Source: Aculops lycopersici
Lineage: Eukaryota > Arthropoda > Arachnida > Trombidiformes > Eriophyidae
Length of the DNA: 64,000 nt
Assembly: GCA_015350385.1 (NCBI GenBank)
Contig: WNKI01000002.1
Location: 1,881,643-1,945,642 of the forward strand
Direction of reading: 5' to 3'
Shown here: piece after piece, positions 10,701-20,520 of the stretch
Numbering within the stretch: position 1 is the first letter of the stretch
How the letters are laid out: each line of letters begins with the position of its first letter
Translations under genes and position numbers: made by a program
The notes under the pieces: generated by a model
Database searches by the model: none
The model's input: only the letters and a program-made list of their open reading frames with translations
Told to the model about the DNA's origin: nothing

Positions 10701-13700
10701 CCTCTACGATGGAGGCGATCAAATACTCACTGGCGACAAGGTGATCAACGAGATTCATCTCGGTGGCCAGACTGCAATACATGGCAGCATCAATGGTAAT
10801 CTAAATCTAAGCCAACTCTACGATCTTGCCAATAATCATGGCAAGCCGCACTACTTCGCGCACATCCGACTATCTGCACCGGAAACACGAGTTGCGGAGG
10901 GTGTGCCAATAACAATTCTAAATACTATCAATGGAATACCTGCCCACGACTTGTGCTCATTGGCGTTAAGAGTCTCGCAAGCGCCTGCTGCTCAATACAA
11001 CAGGTTGCGTTTCGAGGAGCCAGTAGTGTTTACGTCACTGCGTTGTGCATCAATCAATGGATTCAAGAACCTCGATAAATATTTCCTAACGAGACACGGA
11101 AACCAACGGGTGTCCGGAACCCTGAGACTCGCAGGGGGTGCCATATTTAATACATCTCTGAGCATCAACAATCAACTCAATGGATTTGGCGTTGCACCTT
11201 TGGCACGAGCTGTGGATATGGCGATTGTAGAATCGCGAACCGGCTACCGTGAGATCCACGGAGACTTGGTGGTCGATGAGCTGATTGCTAATAACATCAA
11301 TGGACTAATACTATCCAACATCTTCTTAGCTAGATCGGACTATCCACAGTTTGTTCGAGCTCCGATGATATTCGATCATTTGGACATTGAAAACTTGCTC
11401 AAGATTGACAAAAACTTGATCACCAACTCATTTAATGGGCTCAACGTGACGGATCTCCTGGTCAATACTCTCCAGTATGACACTCCGCAAGTTGTGTACA
11501 ATCACATCCAGCTCAACACTCTACACTTATTACCCGGAACCAACCTGATTACTAAGTCAATCAATGGACAAGACTTGAGAAGGGTTTTTGCGGATGCTGT
11601 TCTGGTGGACGTGCCGCAACAAATCCTGGCCCCTAAAAAGTTCAGAGGTCCAGTGGAGTTCGCCAACAAGTTGTATTTGGTGCATAGTATTGATGGTCTA
11701 ACTGAGGGCGAGTTACGCTTTAATTTGCTCCTCCAAGGTGACGAGTTGATCGACGACGATCTTGAGTTTAACACTGATGTCATCGTCAGGAAAGAGCTTG
11801 AAATACAAAGTGGCATCATTAACGATATTGATATTGGGACGTTTGTTGACATGATGCTCTACGAGAATAGACCGGGCCGCAAAGGACTCAAAATTCTCGG
11901 AAATGGATCTGTGAGATTCAAGGATGTTCAGGTTAATAATCTGGTAGTGGCCGGAACTATTCAAGGTATCGACTTGAATCGGCAGGCTTTACTCAAGGAC
12001 GACAATAGGAATGGTGTTTACGACGAGATGATTAGAGCTCAACGAATAATGAACAACAACCAGAGGATACTGAACCAGTTGGATAGTTCTGGTCGACCAT
12101 TTAAAGTGGGCACCGAGTATCGTGGTCAATTTTTGCATGGCCAGTGTCACGTTCACTCCTGTCCAAGGACAACTCCTGTGCCATTCCAAATAATGCGACC
12201 AGCCACTTCGCCACCGCCGCCACCGGCTCCTTACAATCAGATGCTGGTCAGTCCGAGACCGATGCTGTACCCGAACCAAGCGTATCCTGGCTATCAGAAT
12301 CAGTCAGCTGGCTACTATCAACCACCGGCGCCAATTTTACAACCACCACCTGCACAGTATCTGCCGCCGCCCAAGAGTTATGTTCACCATCTGATTCCAA
12401 ATTTTGTGACTGGAGTCTTGAATACGTCGCAGTATCCGGCGGCTTGGCGACCCAATTGGAAAATCATCGACCAACCTCCCGAGTTGGTGTATAGCAATCT
12501 GACGGGTAGGCCACAGCAATACAACTTGCCAGACCCCGAGTACGTGGAACACGCCGCTCTGATGCAAGCGCAGGCAATCAGAGATTTGAGCGAGCGAATC
12601 AACAGGTATCTGTCGGTATCGTTCTACTACGAGATCATACAAAAGCACCCTCATTTAGGTATACCTTTGCATGCTGCCGAAAACCCAATCCTAAACGAGG
12701 AGAGTGGCGCCCTGCTGTTGCTCAAAGGCACAGGTAGAATCGGCGAGCCTTGTCTCAAGCGACGCCAATCGGTGGCCGTGATGACGCAAGCACGTCAACG
12801 CCACCCGATCGCGGCCTTCGGTCAAAGCTCTCGTATCCAGGATACATCGAATCCTATTGCCGTCGAGTCGCTTATTGTCGGCCAAAACCATTATCTGTTT
12901 ATTTTGGACGCAGATGTGGATAGAAACGGAGTGGCCGCGGGTAACCTCAACTCTCAGGTGTTAATTTACCTGTGGTCTGCCAGCTCTGGCATGTACGAGA
13001 CTATTGACCAGATTGCGCTCGATGGAATTCCAACTGCCATGCGCGCATTCCAAGTGAACCAAATCGGCTGTTTGGTGTTGGCTAATCCCACTCTCCTCCA
13101 GCAACAACCTGGTGACGCCACAAATGCGCCCGGAAACAAAACCAGGGGCGCGCCCACTTTGTACTGCCAACGAAGCCCAGCGCAGTCGCCCAGCTTCAAC
13201 GATCGGGTTTCAATCTCGATGGACAGTGTAATATTTGATTTGGACGTGGTAAGTCTCGCCGGCGGTTCAAGGGTTTTGCTCGCCGCTCTTGGCCAACAAG
13301 AGGCCGAGCAAATTGGCGACCTAATCCTCGGAACCTACGACATTATCGCTCGCAACTTCCAACGGATTGCCGTCCGTCGCACGGTCCGACCATTGCGGGT
13401 CCACTTTATGCGCGACACGAGGTTACTCAAGTCGCCCTTCGCTGGGGTGCCTGTTCATTTGGTTATCTCCGAGGGCATCACTAGCAACGAGCGCGCCGAG
13501 GCCATCACGCGCATCTTCAGGTGGCAGCCGCAAACTAATCGCCTGTACGAGAGCCAAGTGATAAGAGACAATCAATTTCATGACATCAAATCTGTCATGT
13601 TGGACGAGCAACGAGGCCCAATGCTCTTGCTCCAGTCGGCGCACTCGATTTCCATTTACGCCCCACTAAACCCGGAAGGTCGGCCGGTCAACTCGACGGA

Positions 13701-13899
13701 ATTAGATTGCGACTCGCGCTACTCCTTGCTACAGCGACTACCAACTAAGGGAGCCAACAAGTTCCTGGTCTTCAACGACCGACAGGCAAGCAATCGGACA
13801 AACCCAACTGGACTCCAGACTCACTACTTGGTTTTGAGTCGCGACGACTGTGAACACTCTCAATACTCGACCATGATTTTGAGAGCCAAATTCAAGTGA
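7783..13899 (+). CDS. Giant secreted protein with ~42-44-residue ING repeats between propeller-like ends
   Basis: Single uninterrupted frame of 2,038 residues. The ATG at 7783 directly follows an acceptor-like CAG and starts a clear signal peptide (PLVALLLLLAAGAS), so the protein is secreted. Residues about 35-500 contain beta-strand-rich units resembling EPTP/propeller blades. From nt 9984 to 11970 an (I/L)NG(I/V) motif recurs about every 125-135 nt: 10257, 10524, 10644, 10788, 10927, 11053, 11176, 11296, 11430, 11560, 11688, 11965. This suggests a tandem beta-solenoid of some 15 units. A proline/tyrosine-rich linker follows (12190-12400), then a second EPTP-like module to the end. Several N-glycosylation sites are visible. 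I do not recognise the family securely. The large insect eggshell/Torso-pathway proteins (fs(1)Nasrat, polehole, closca) are a possible comparison on size and secretion only. Confidence 0.9.
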   Translation: MTPLLCPLVALLLLLAAGASIQQQPAPRPPPPTQPCPRAIRVNTNYQFRNALHFICLQAPGPSSRPRLEVIDYYSRQVILSREVDEFGTNQLASFVDDDGNLRILIAVPDRVNGTSLYSIDQSGRFLDETHTINTQLVGAMSIWKLELNFEWQLAIANQPTYLGLEDRSSASLSGRNLVPDPKPIISLHSWRSTYFDSYQLIKMEQDGRINKLEPMHIGDIEFLIVAMESKQSHDESVGAGQFYRHQQEPTHSHIYKLDFGDGDLNWQHYQRLQTKLALDVKSFAIKHRNSLQMDYFIALLGQMDLGDTQQNQYAMHPNYNLTDAEAYGLIIYKFLGDKFVKILHTPQPTTTKLDTITYGTGDSYVILALLSQWTNQVNLYLFDGLTLNVIPSPIVNRAPQVPMPPRRYAGQPPHYGRYQRTLDSPSDLHLFMVPPATSTGNSTFAPTTDSSVKRTLEDLAPVSPVLAISWSDGSQDNNELTGPMSPVPSKSPTETLIQIPIDEMIRRHEEQAAAAPAQQVGPDSSHTKRNFDNSGFELLAWCKATINSILLDDFDSSAAKLIELPRVDQRRPIQLNGDLIIEDDLHVTNLLYAPRVLEQVQGRPPEMIEESPSDYTMIFNQIGAAHKEIDQVKRMVDNILVDDDTIQNVFTPLHFESIVVECANPMMNPRFQQAVYLNPQCAHVDEIRTIRMNNRDISNIQRQALLTGRSMVISKDVRFEHLILHGSVKILGRLNGIPVQDIVFGRGPSVGPITGHKNFRGGLFTNARLNVDFWNNYRVSRENYLTSSGDQRIDSSLRFTGIIVDPAARWTPQGPAVLSSRIERLNGLHLDAHLSQISVANEKNTFDAPIQFDELILNGEVQLLQNCHLSSINLEDIWLHTMFKYAPQNITYPIYFASDVHISYGGDLVVGGYINGVGLSPGSVYMRDGNYTISNPVLFEKDVSINRLHLEMALNGIQVLKSNPIGAPELAILYDGGDQILTGDKVINEIHLGGQTAIHGSINGNLNLSQLYDLANNHGKPHYFAHIRLSAPETRVAEGVPITILNTINGIPAHDLCSLALRVSQAPAAQYNRLRFEEPVVFTSLRCASINGFKNLDKYFLTRHGNQRVSGTLRLAGGAIFNTSLSINNQLNGFGVAPLARAVDMAIVESRTGYREIHGDLVVDELIANNINGLILSNIFLARSDYPQFVRAPMIFDHLDIENLLKIDKNLITNSFNGLNVTDLLVNTLQYDTPQVVYNHIQLNTLHLLPGTNLITKSINGQDLRRVFADAVLVDVPQQILAPKKFRGPVEFANKLYLVHSIDGLTEGELRFNLLLQGDELIDDDLEFNTDVIVRKELEIQSGIINDIDIGTFVDMMLYENRPGRKGLKILGNGSVRFKDVQVNNLVVAGTIQGIDLNRQALLKDDNRNGVYDEMIRAQRIMNNNQRILNQLDSSGRPFKVGTEYRGQFLHGQCHVHSCPRTTPVPFQIMRPATSPPPPPAPYNQMLVSPRPMLYPNQAYPGYQNQSAGYYQPPAPILQPPPAQYLPPPKSYVHHLIPNFVTGVLNTSQYPAAWRPNWKIIDQPPELVYSNLTGRPQQYNLPDPEYVEHAALMQAQAIRDLSERINRYLSVSFYYEIIQKHPHLGIPLHAAENPILNEESGALLLLKGTGRIGEPCLKRRQSVAVMTQARQRHPIAAFGQSSRIQDTSNPIAVESLIVGQNHYLFILDADVDRNGVAAGNLNSQVLIYLWSASSGMYETIDQIALDGIPTAMRAFQVNQIGCLVLANPTLLQQQPGDATNAPGNKTRGAPTLYCQRSPAQSPSFNDRVSISMDSVIFDLDVVSLAGGSRVLLAALGQQEAEQIGDLILGTYDIIARNFQRIAVRRTVRPLRVHFMRDTRLLKSPFAGVPVHLVISEGITSNERAEAITRIFRWQPQTNRLYESQVIRDNQFHDIKSVMLDEQRGPMLLLQSAHSISIYAPLNPEGRPVNSTELDCDSRYSLLQRLPTKGANKFLVFNDRQASNRTNPTGLQTHYLVLSRDDCEHSQYSTMILRAKFK

Positions 13900-14242
13900 G
13901 ACCATTGTTATTATTGTTAAGTTATATTGTTTATGTTGCTAAAACAGATTAAGCTTTTTGTTACGAATCACAAGTTGCAAAATTGCATCATAAGGTTTTA
14001 GTTTATTCCTTTCGGCCGGCGACTAGGCCTCCGACAACGATTTGACGATGAATCGCGGATCCTTTAGTTTCTCTGTGTCCACGAGTTTCCGCTCGTCTCT
14101 TGTATTGCGCTGCAATCGATGTAATCACATGTCTAAATCTCACTGTTTGCACCTATTCAATACTGTCGGTTAAAATTATTGAGAGTGAATTATGAAAGTC
14201 AATTGGTATGCTGGTAACTAGCTGCGCGATGCCAACTGGTGG
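13900..14242. other. Convergent intergenic region
   Basis: 343 bp between the stop of the giant secreted protein and the stop of the lipase on the other strand. A TTTATT near 13999-14004 would act as AATAAA for the minus-strand lipase. No gene is seen. Confidence 0.6.
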
Positions 14243-15990
14243 TCATCCGCCGGCCACTTGTTGAGCGGTCGCCGGCTCGGGTTGGTGGAGTTTGTAGGAA
14301 GTCTTGACGCCGAGTTGTCTGATCCAGCGCAAGGGTGACGTTAGTTTGCTCTTGAGACCGCCGCTCAATCCACTCGGCGGCTCTTCCTCATTGTACCTGG
14401 CGGCCTCGCGCATGATATCCTCGGTCACCGAGTCCATTCGAGCCTCCTGGCGCATGCGGATACACTCGGTGCAGTGCCGGTTCAAGTTGGGCGACGGCGG
14501 GCAGCTGGGCAAAGTGGTGGGCGCCAGTGTGAAGGTGTCCACAATCAACTGGTTGGGGCCAAGCTGCACCGTGTTGCGTCTCTGGCCGAGACGACGCTCG
14601 GCCAGCGACTTGATGTTGCGTGGACTCGAGTTGCCCGAATCAGGCGAGCTAGCGTTGGAGGAGTCGCCGCTGGTTCCAATGGCCTCGTCTTCCTCCTCGA
14701 CCATGACGCGCACACTTGGCGTCACCTGAGTCGCGTCTTCTGTGTTGTTTTGACTGTCAAAATTTACAATCAGCCTTGGATTCAACTCAGTTCTTTGCTG
14801 ACCTTTGTCCTCATCTTGAACGCCTTTGCTGTCGGTGTCTTCGGCGGGGCACTTGGCGAGCTTGTCGGCTAGCAGCGTGCGGAAGCTGCCTTGATGCGAA
14901 ATGCTGTGGCCGTTGGGGCTAAGCAGGGCGCCAAAACTACGCGGCTGGTCGCCTATCGCCCGGAAGGAGGGGGAGCGCGAGACATTCGGCGAGGCTGCTG
15001 GCGTTATGGTGGGCGAGGGGCGCGAGAAGACTGGCTGGTGGCGCAGATCGGTGGACCGGTAGCATTGGTCGCATTGGATAAGGTCGTTGGATAGAATAAA
15101 GTCCTTGGTGTCTTGGAAGCCGCGCTTGATTAGCGAGACAATATACGAGGCGGGCGGCGGGAACAAGGCCTTGCGTCCTCGACGACAGTTGGCCAAGTTC
15201 AAGTAGAAGGGCGTGTTGAGTATCTTACCCGAGAGGAGTTCCATCTTGGCGCGATCGTATGGCGAGATGTCTGTTTGGCCAGAGAAGCAGCAAATGCGAA
15301 TAGTGTGCTCGTCAAAAACTGGAAGGTTGTCCGAAAATCCGCCATCAATGTGCTTCACACCGCGAAAGGTGGACACGTGGTTGCCCGACCAAACGGGAAT
15401 GAAACACGAACAGTTCAGGGCCTCGATCAGATCCTTTTTGCTCTCAAACTCGCTAACCATAACCTTCTTCATCCCCTTCAGTCGAGTCATACAAACAAAG
15501 AGTCTTCCATTGACTCGCTTATGCGCGTCTTCCGGAAGTAATTCGTCCAGGACTCGTGGCAACACATCGACAATTTGATTACTTCGGTCGAAGACACCAA
15601 GCGGCCGCCGCCTGATATCTTCCGTGATAGCAATGATCTTGCCCAAACAAGCGCTTAGAGGCAAGTCCATTAGGTAGTAGGCGGCAATGAGACTGCCCGC
15701 CGAGGCGCCGGCCACTCGATTTATTCGTTCCCTCGGGATGTACTTGTTCCAGCAGTCGACCACTCCAAAGTAGTAGCAGCCTATTGGTGCATTTGTGTTG
15801 CATCAGTACAGTTTATTTCGTTTCAAAGAGGATCGGGTCGAATTGAATTGAAACGGTTCAGTTTGGTTAGCGGAACGCGTCAAGTCTTGAAAGATTGCCA
15901 GCTGATAGTCCAACTGCCACAACTCAACTTACCCATGAATCCTGCACCCGAAAAGGATAGATCCATTCTATTGTCCTGTCGAGGTTCCAT
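14243..15990 (-). CDS. bmm: Patatin-like triacylglycerol lipase (ATGL/brummer, PNPLA2-like), two exons
   Basis: Lipid-droplet lipase that cleaves triacylglycerol. Exon 1 is 15990-15933 and exon 2 is 15780-14243. The GTAAGT donor and AATAG acceptor bound a 152-bp intron that splits a glycine codon, giving 531 residues. Joined, the N-terminus reads LSFSGAGFMGCYYFGV, the patatin oxyanion-hole motif, and its distance from the ATG at 15990 equals that in human ATGL. The nucleophile elbow is GASAGS and the second catalytic residue lies in HIDGGFSDNLP, so the Ser-Asp dyad is complete. After about residue 240 the tail is low complexity, with a conserved-looking SLIKRGFQDTKDFILSND helix and later serine-rich and acidic stretches. 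An earlier in-frame ATG exists upstream, so the N-terminus could be longer. Orthology to brummer rather than another PNPLA is likely. Confidence 0.93.
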
Positions 15991-18900
15991 CTTGGCCGAT
16001 GTTATGGTTGTCTTGGTTGCGGTTACTGTCATTGTTGGGCCACTCGCAGTTGCTCTAGGCGCGTGTCTGGTGCGCTCTTTCCTCCGGGCGTCTCGTTCCT
16101 GTTCTCGTTCTTGCAACTCTTCTGCTCTCGTCACCGATCTTGAGTCTTTCAGTTGAACTTGGGCCAACCGTCACCTTGGTCTCGATCGCGGCAACGCTTG
16201 CTATCTCTGTTTTGATTATGGTACACGCACCAGGGCAGGCTGATTTGTTATTGTTATTGTTGTTGTCTCTATGGATTCGCGAGCTCGACTGCGGTCGCTT
16301 GGCGAGCGCGCGCTCAACAAGTGGCTGTGTGTGTGAGTTGCGTGTGTTTACGCTCGCAGTTATGCCCAACTGCTCGACCAAAAGGATCGTTGAGACGCTC
16401 GAGTGGCAAGTCTTTTGAGAGGCTGCCTTTAAAGCTTTTCTCTGATTGCATTGATGGCCAAGATTATCAATCGCCGAGTCGCTGCCGCTTAGAGCAGGCG
16501 ATGGAAACGTTTGCGTCCTCGTTGAGTTCAGTTTTTCCTTTGCAGCGGCCGAACTCGAGGCTCACTGCAGACAACTTAACTTGCTACAATCCATCAACTA
16601 AAGAGCGTAATAGATCGCTTAGTAGAGTTGGTAACAGCCTCGGCAACAGCAGCAGGCGAATTGATATTTGTCTTGCATGGAAAGCCAGTTTCATAACATG
16701 GCCAATTACAACGCTGCGGAGAAACTTGCCCCCCTCCGAATAAAAACTCAAGTTCCCCTTTTTGACTGCAGGTCGTTGATGCGAGCACTCGACTCATTGC
16801 CTCCCTCGCGCCTCGGGGGTGGAGTTCTGAATGGAAAGTAAATTGAAAGGCGCCACCAAAGAGCTGGCTACAACTTGTTTCATTTCCAGCGACAAGCGAG
16901 CGAGCAAGCGGCTCTCTAGTCTGGTGAGCTTGTCTGCGCTGCGGTTTTCGAACAACAGGTAAGCTGCAGCTGGTTTGTTGCTCCTGTTGGCGCTGCTGCT
17001 GGTATCATGTTTACAATTGCACGCTCGGGGGACCTCTGCGCTGAGCTCTCCGCAGCTGAGCTCACGTAACAGCCGTAATAAACGCCAGAGATTCGACGAT
17101 ATTAGTCTCATGTGCAAGCCGGCAGCGACCTTGAGAGCGACATCCGCATCTTTGTTGGCCTGACTGAACCCTTTGGCCACTCGCCGGCCAGCTTCACTCG
17201 CCATTGTAATCTGGATCTGCTGCAGTCCAGCGCGAACGAACAAAGGCTGAGCTCATCGACTCGCGGTGACCTCTAAGCCGATGAAGGCGATAGAGGGCCA
17301 CGTAGTCAAGTTGGGTTACTCAACTCAATTGTGTAGCTCGTTGACGTCGACGTCAACTCATACGCAAAAAGAGCCATTTAATCATTGGATTCCGCGGAGT
17401 TCTGCCGCGGCAACCACCTGTGGCTGATGCAGTTTCGAACACGCACACGCAACCGCATCCAGCGGCTTGCTCAGCGTAATACATATATAATTGATAATGA
17501 ACTGCCTTTCCCGTCCGCCAGATTAGCCAAAAAGTGAGGCGTTGGCTGGAGTTGCAAAATTTTCACCTACCTCTCCCGCTCCCTAACTGATCAGTTTTTG
17601 TGCGCGCGAGCAATCCGGCGACTGATAAGCAGGTAACTTTGTACGCGGAAACAGGTGCTTAGCGTGCGGATTCTTTTTGGCTTGTTTCCAGCCAACTGAT
17701 CGGGCGCGTCGATTGGATTTTCATAGCTTTCAGCCGCCCGAACTCGCGGAGCTTTCTTTTTCTCCACCTCTACCTCTTCTCCAGCTTTGCCTCTGTGGCG
17801 GTGCCGCGCGCCCCGATATTGCCGCATGCATTAGGTAATGATGGTAATCGCTTGAGGCTGGGGCGGATCTCGAGGCTATAACGGCGCACTCGAGAGGAGG
17901 ACAGGCAACCACTTGTTGCTTGCATCTCGTGAGGGTCGCCAGCTCTAGCTACTCGATTCATCCCTTCGACACTGCGGCAAGTTAGCGGGTCAGTCTTGTT
18001 GGCCCTTTTAGTAGTAACTCGAATTGCGAAACTCGATCCGCATACACCACAGAGACAAATTGAAAGTTCTGAGGTGGAAGCCCGGACTTGGCGCAGATTG
18101 AACCACGCGAGTTTATCACTCCGATGAGCAGACGACAGCCGAGACATTAACTAGCTCGGCAGCAAGAAAACAAGTCTGCGGCGGGCGACTCGTTGGCGGC
18201 GGGTAAACGAGGAGACGATTAAACGCCACCGCCGAGTTCATATTCGAATCGCTCAAAACAACGATAACTACGACGACAGTAACAACTAAATACACCATCA
18301 ACACAACCACAGCAACAGGTAGCGCCGATCAAGCTGATGGAACTGGTAGCTGACACGCTGCGTTAGTTGACTGCAACTCGGTCCTTCAAGCCGCCAACCG
18401 CGATTCTAATGATTTTCGTCCGCCGCTAGTGTTCCATTTATTTGCCAGCCTCGTCGTTTGTCAGTATGCCACTCGGCCAAAAGCTACCTGTTGATTGAGC
18501 TCGCCGGCCACTTGACTACTCTCCACTCGCCTTTCGCTCGCCAATTTGTTGGAAAGCGAAAGGAACGGAAACAATCGCCAGCCGCAAACAATAAAAGTCA
18601 ACACGCACACTTGTAACTCGACGCCGCCTCAAATGGCCGTGCACTTGTCGACTCGCTTGATCTAAACTGGAGGCAACGAGTTTGAATGGAGAGACAGAAG
18701 AGTGGAAGTGACGACCGAGCGCAGACAATTTCTTGTCGCGCTAGGGAGCTTGGCTAGCTGGTCGGGCGGACAACCCACACGCGCGTTCATCAGCAAAGAC
18801 AGTTGACTCGATGCGCAATGTAAGATTTACCTGTTGCAAAGTTTTTGCCGGTCTTATGGGACCACGAATGTTATAACAGGCAAGGAGAGAACTGAGTCAC

Positions 18901-20520
18901 AGTTGCTGATAAACTCGAAAGTAGCTGCCTGTCCGACTAACTTGCCTTCCATCAGCAACTTGGACGCCACGTGAGTCGACGCTTCAACTTAAGGTGCGTT
19001 TGTCAACCGACGGCATGTTGCCTCGACAGAACTCTAAAGCATTCTTCCCGGCTACCAGGTTTCGAGAAAATTTTCGCAATCTAACTCCGGAATCTAACCC
19101 TCGGAATATCAAGCGCACAAAGTGTTTACCAACGAAAGGCTTAGAGCCCAGGTCATATCGTTGGACAGCCTCAGCCTGTATCACAGAGCTAGCTGAAATG
19201 AAACGAGAAGCGCAAGCTTCGAATGCTATAGATTTTGTTTACTTGAAAAACAACTAATGCCAACCTTCCGGCCACTGTCTAAGAATCACATGTACTAGCT
19301 ACGAGTTCTTTCACATCAGCGAGTTGATTTGCGAACTTACAAGGAGATCCGACTAGCTGGCGCATGGCGTCTCTCCAAACGTCGTAACCGCACGCCACCT
19401 GGTAGGTTATCAAACAGAGAGGCTCGCGCTCATTGAGGCAACCCAGAGATAGTGATTTGGCCAGACAGAGGGAGAAAGCGAAATTTTGTTTACCTGTTAT
19501 ATAAAATATGTCTCCATCCAAGTTGTAAGTGAGGCGCTAAGAGGGTTTTGCAAAATCTACTATGTGAATTTAGCCATCTGACGCATTGAGTGAGTCGTGC
19601 ATTAGTTTCTCATCAATAAAATGATGTGCTGAATCAGCTACCTGTAGAGTCGATTTGCCTAACTCGCGGCTCGCAAAGCTCGTAAAGCCTACGTTTTTTA
19701 CACTTTTGTCACGATCGAGCTGAGGCAAAAACATAAACTCGAATCAAAATTACATTTGCCATCTAACTTACCGGGCTAACTCTACGCGGCGGTAAATATG
19801 ACACCGCCTCAGGTTACGAATACAAATCCTAAAACTTGACGCCGAAATAACAATGTAAATTTCACGCCAGAACTTTCGAAGCTCAGATACTAGTAAGCGA
19901 CTTGGTTCGAGATCTCTTTCTGATGTAGAGATATCAGTAGATATCAGATCCTACTCCAGTGTCCAGAGGAGAAGATTTGCATTGAGCTCGGGTGAAGCCA
20001 GAGTGTATTCAATATATGAAGTAAACCGACGAAAAAATCGTAAATTATAGCCGAGATATTACCTCGAAGTTGATGACACTCGGAGGGTCATTCGTGTTTG
20101 TTGGATAACTCTTATCAAATGAATCAATCACACTTTTGAGCGAGATTTCGACTTCAGATCGGGGATCCTGGGGGCCACCCAGACGCGCATTAGATGTGAA
20201 AATTAGACTGATTTTGCGCGAGAGTGAAACTCACAAAGCGCTCGGGTCACTCGGTTGAGGGGTTCCAAAAATTTGCCCAAGGCAACTCATTATTACTTCA
20301 AAGGGTATAACTAGTCAACGAGACATAACTTAGGGATGCGAATTTATAATACACTGATGCATGGAATCTGCGAGTATTGGACTGGAGGAATCCTCCTTTA
20401 TCACAGCGACCAATTTTACCATTTCGGCTACCTCTGTTTGGGCCTCTATCTCTGCTGGTGTGTCTACTTCTGCTTTGTGCCTCTGCCTTGGCCGTCGCTA
20501 ATAGACTCGACACTCGAATC
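15991..20520. other. 4.5 kb intergenic region, no gene recognised
   Basis: Upstream of the lipase and downstream of the Dicer stop. No frame has a recognisable domain or convincing composition; the longest (16794-17243, minus, 149 codons) lacks homology that I can name. Part will be lipase promoter and Dicer 3' untranslated sequence. Non-coding RNA genes cannot be excluded by eye. Confidence 0.5.

Noticed and set aside
16794..17243. 149-codon minus-strand frame between lipase and Dicer
   Set aside because: No recognisable domain, no splice context, composition like surrounding non-coding DNA.
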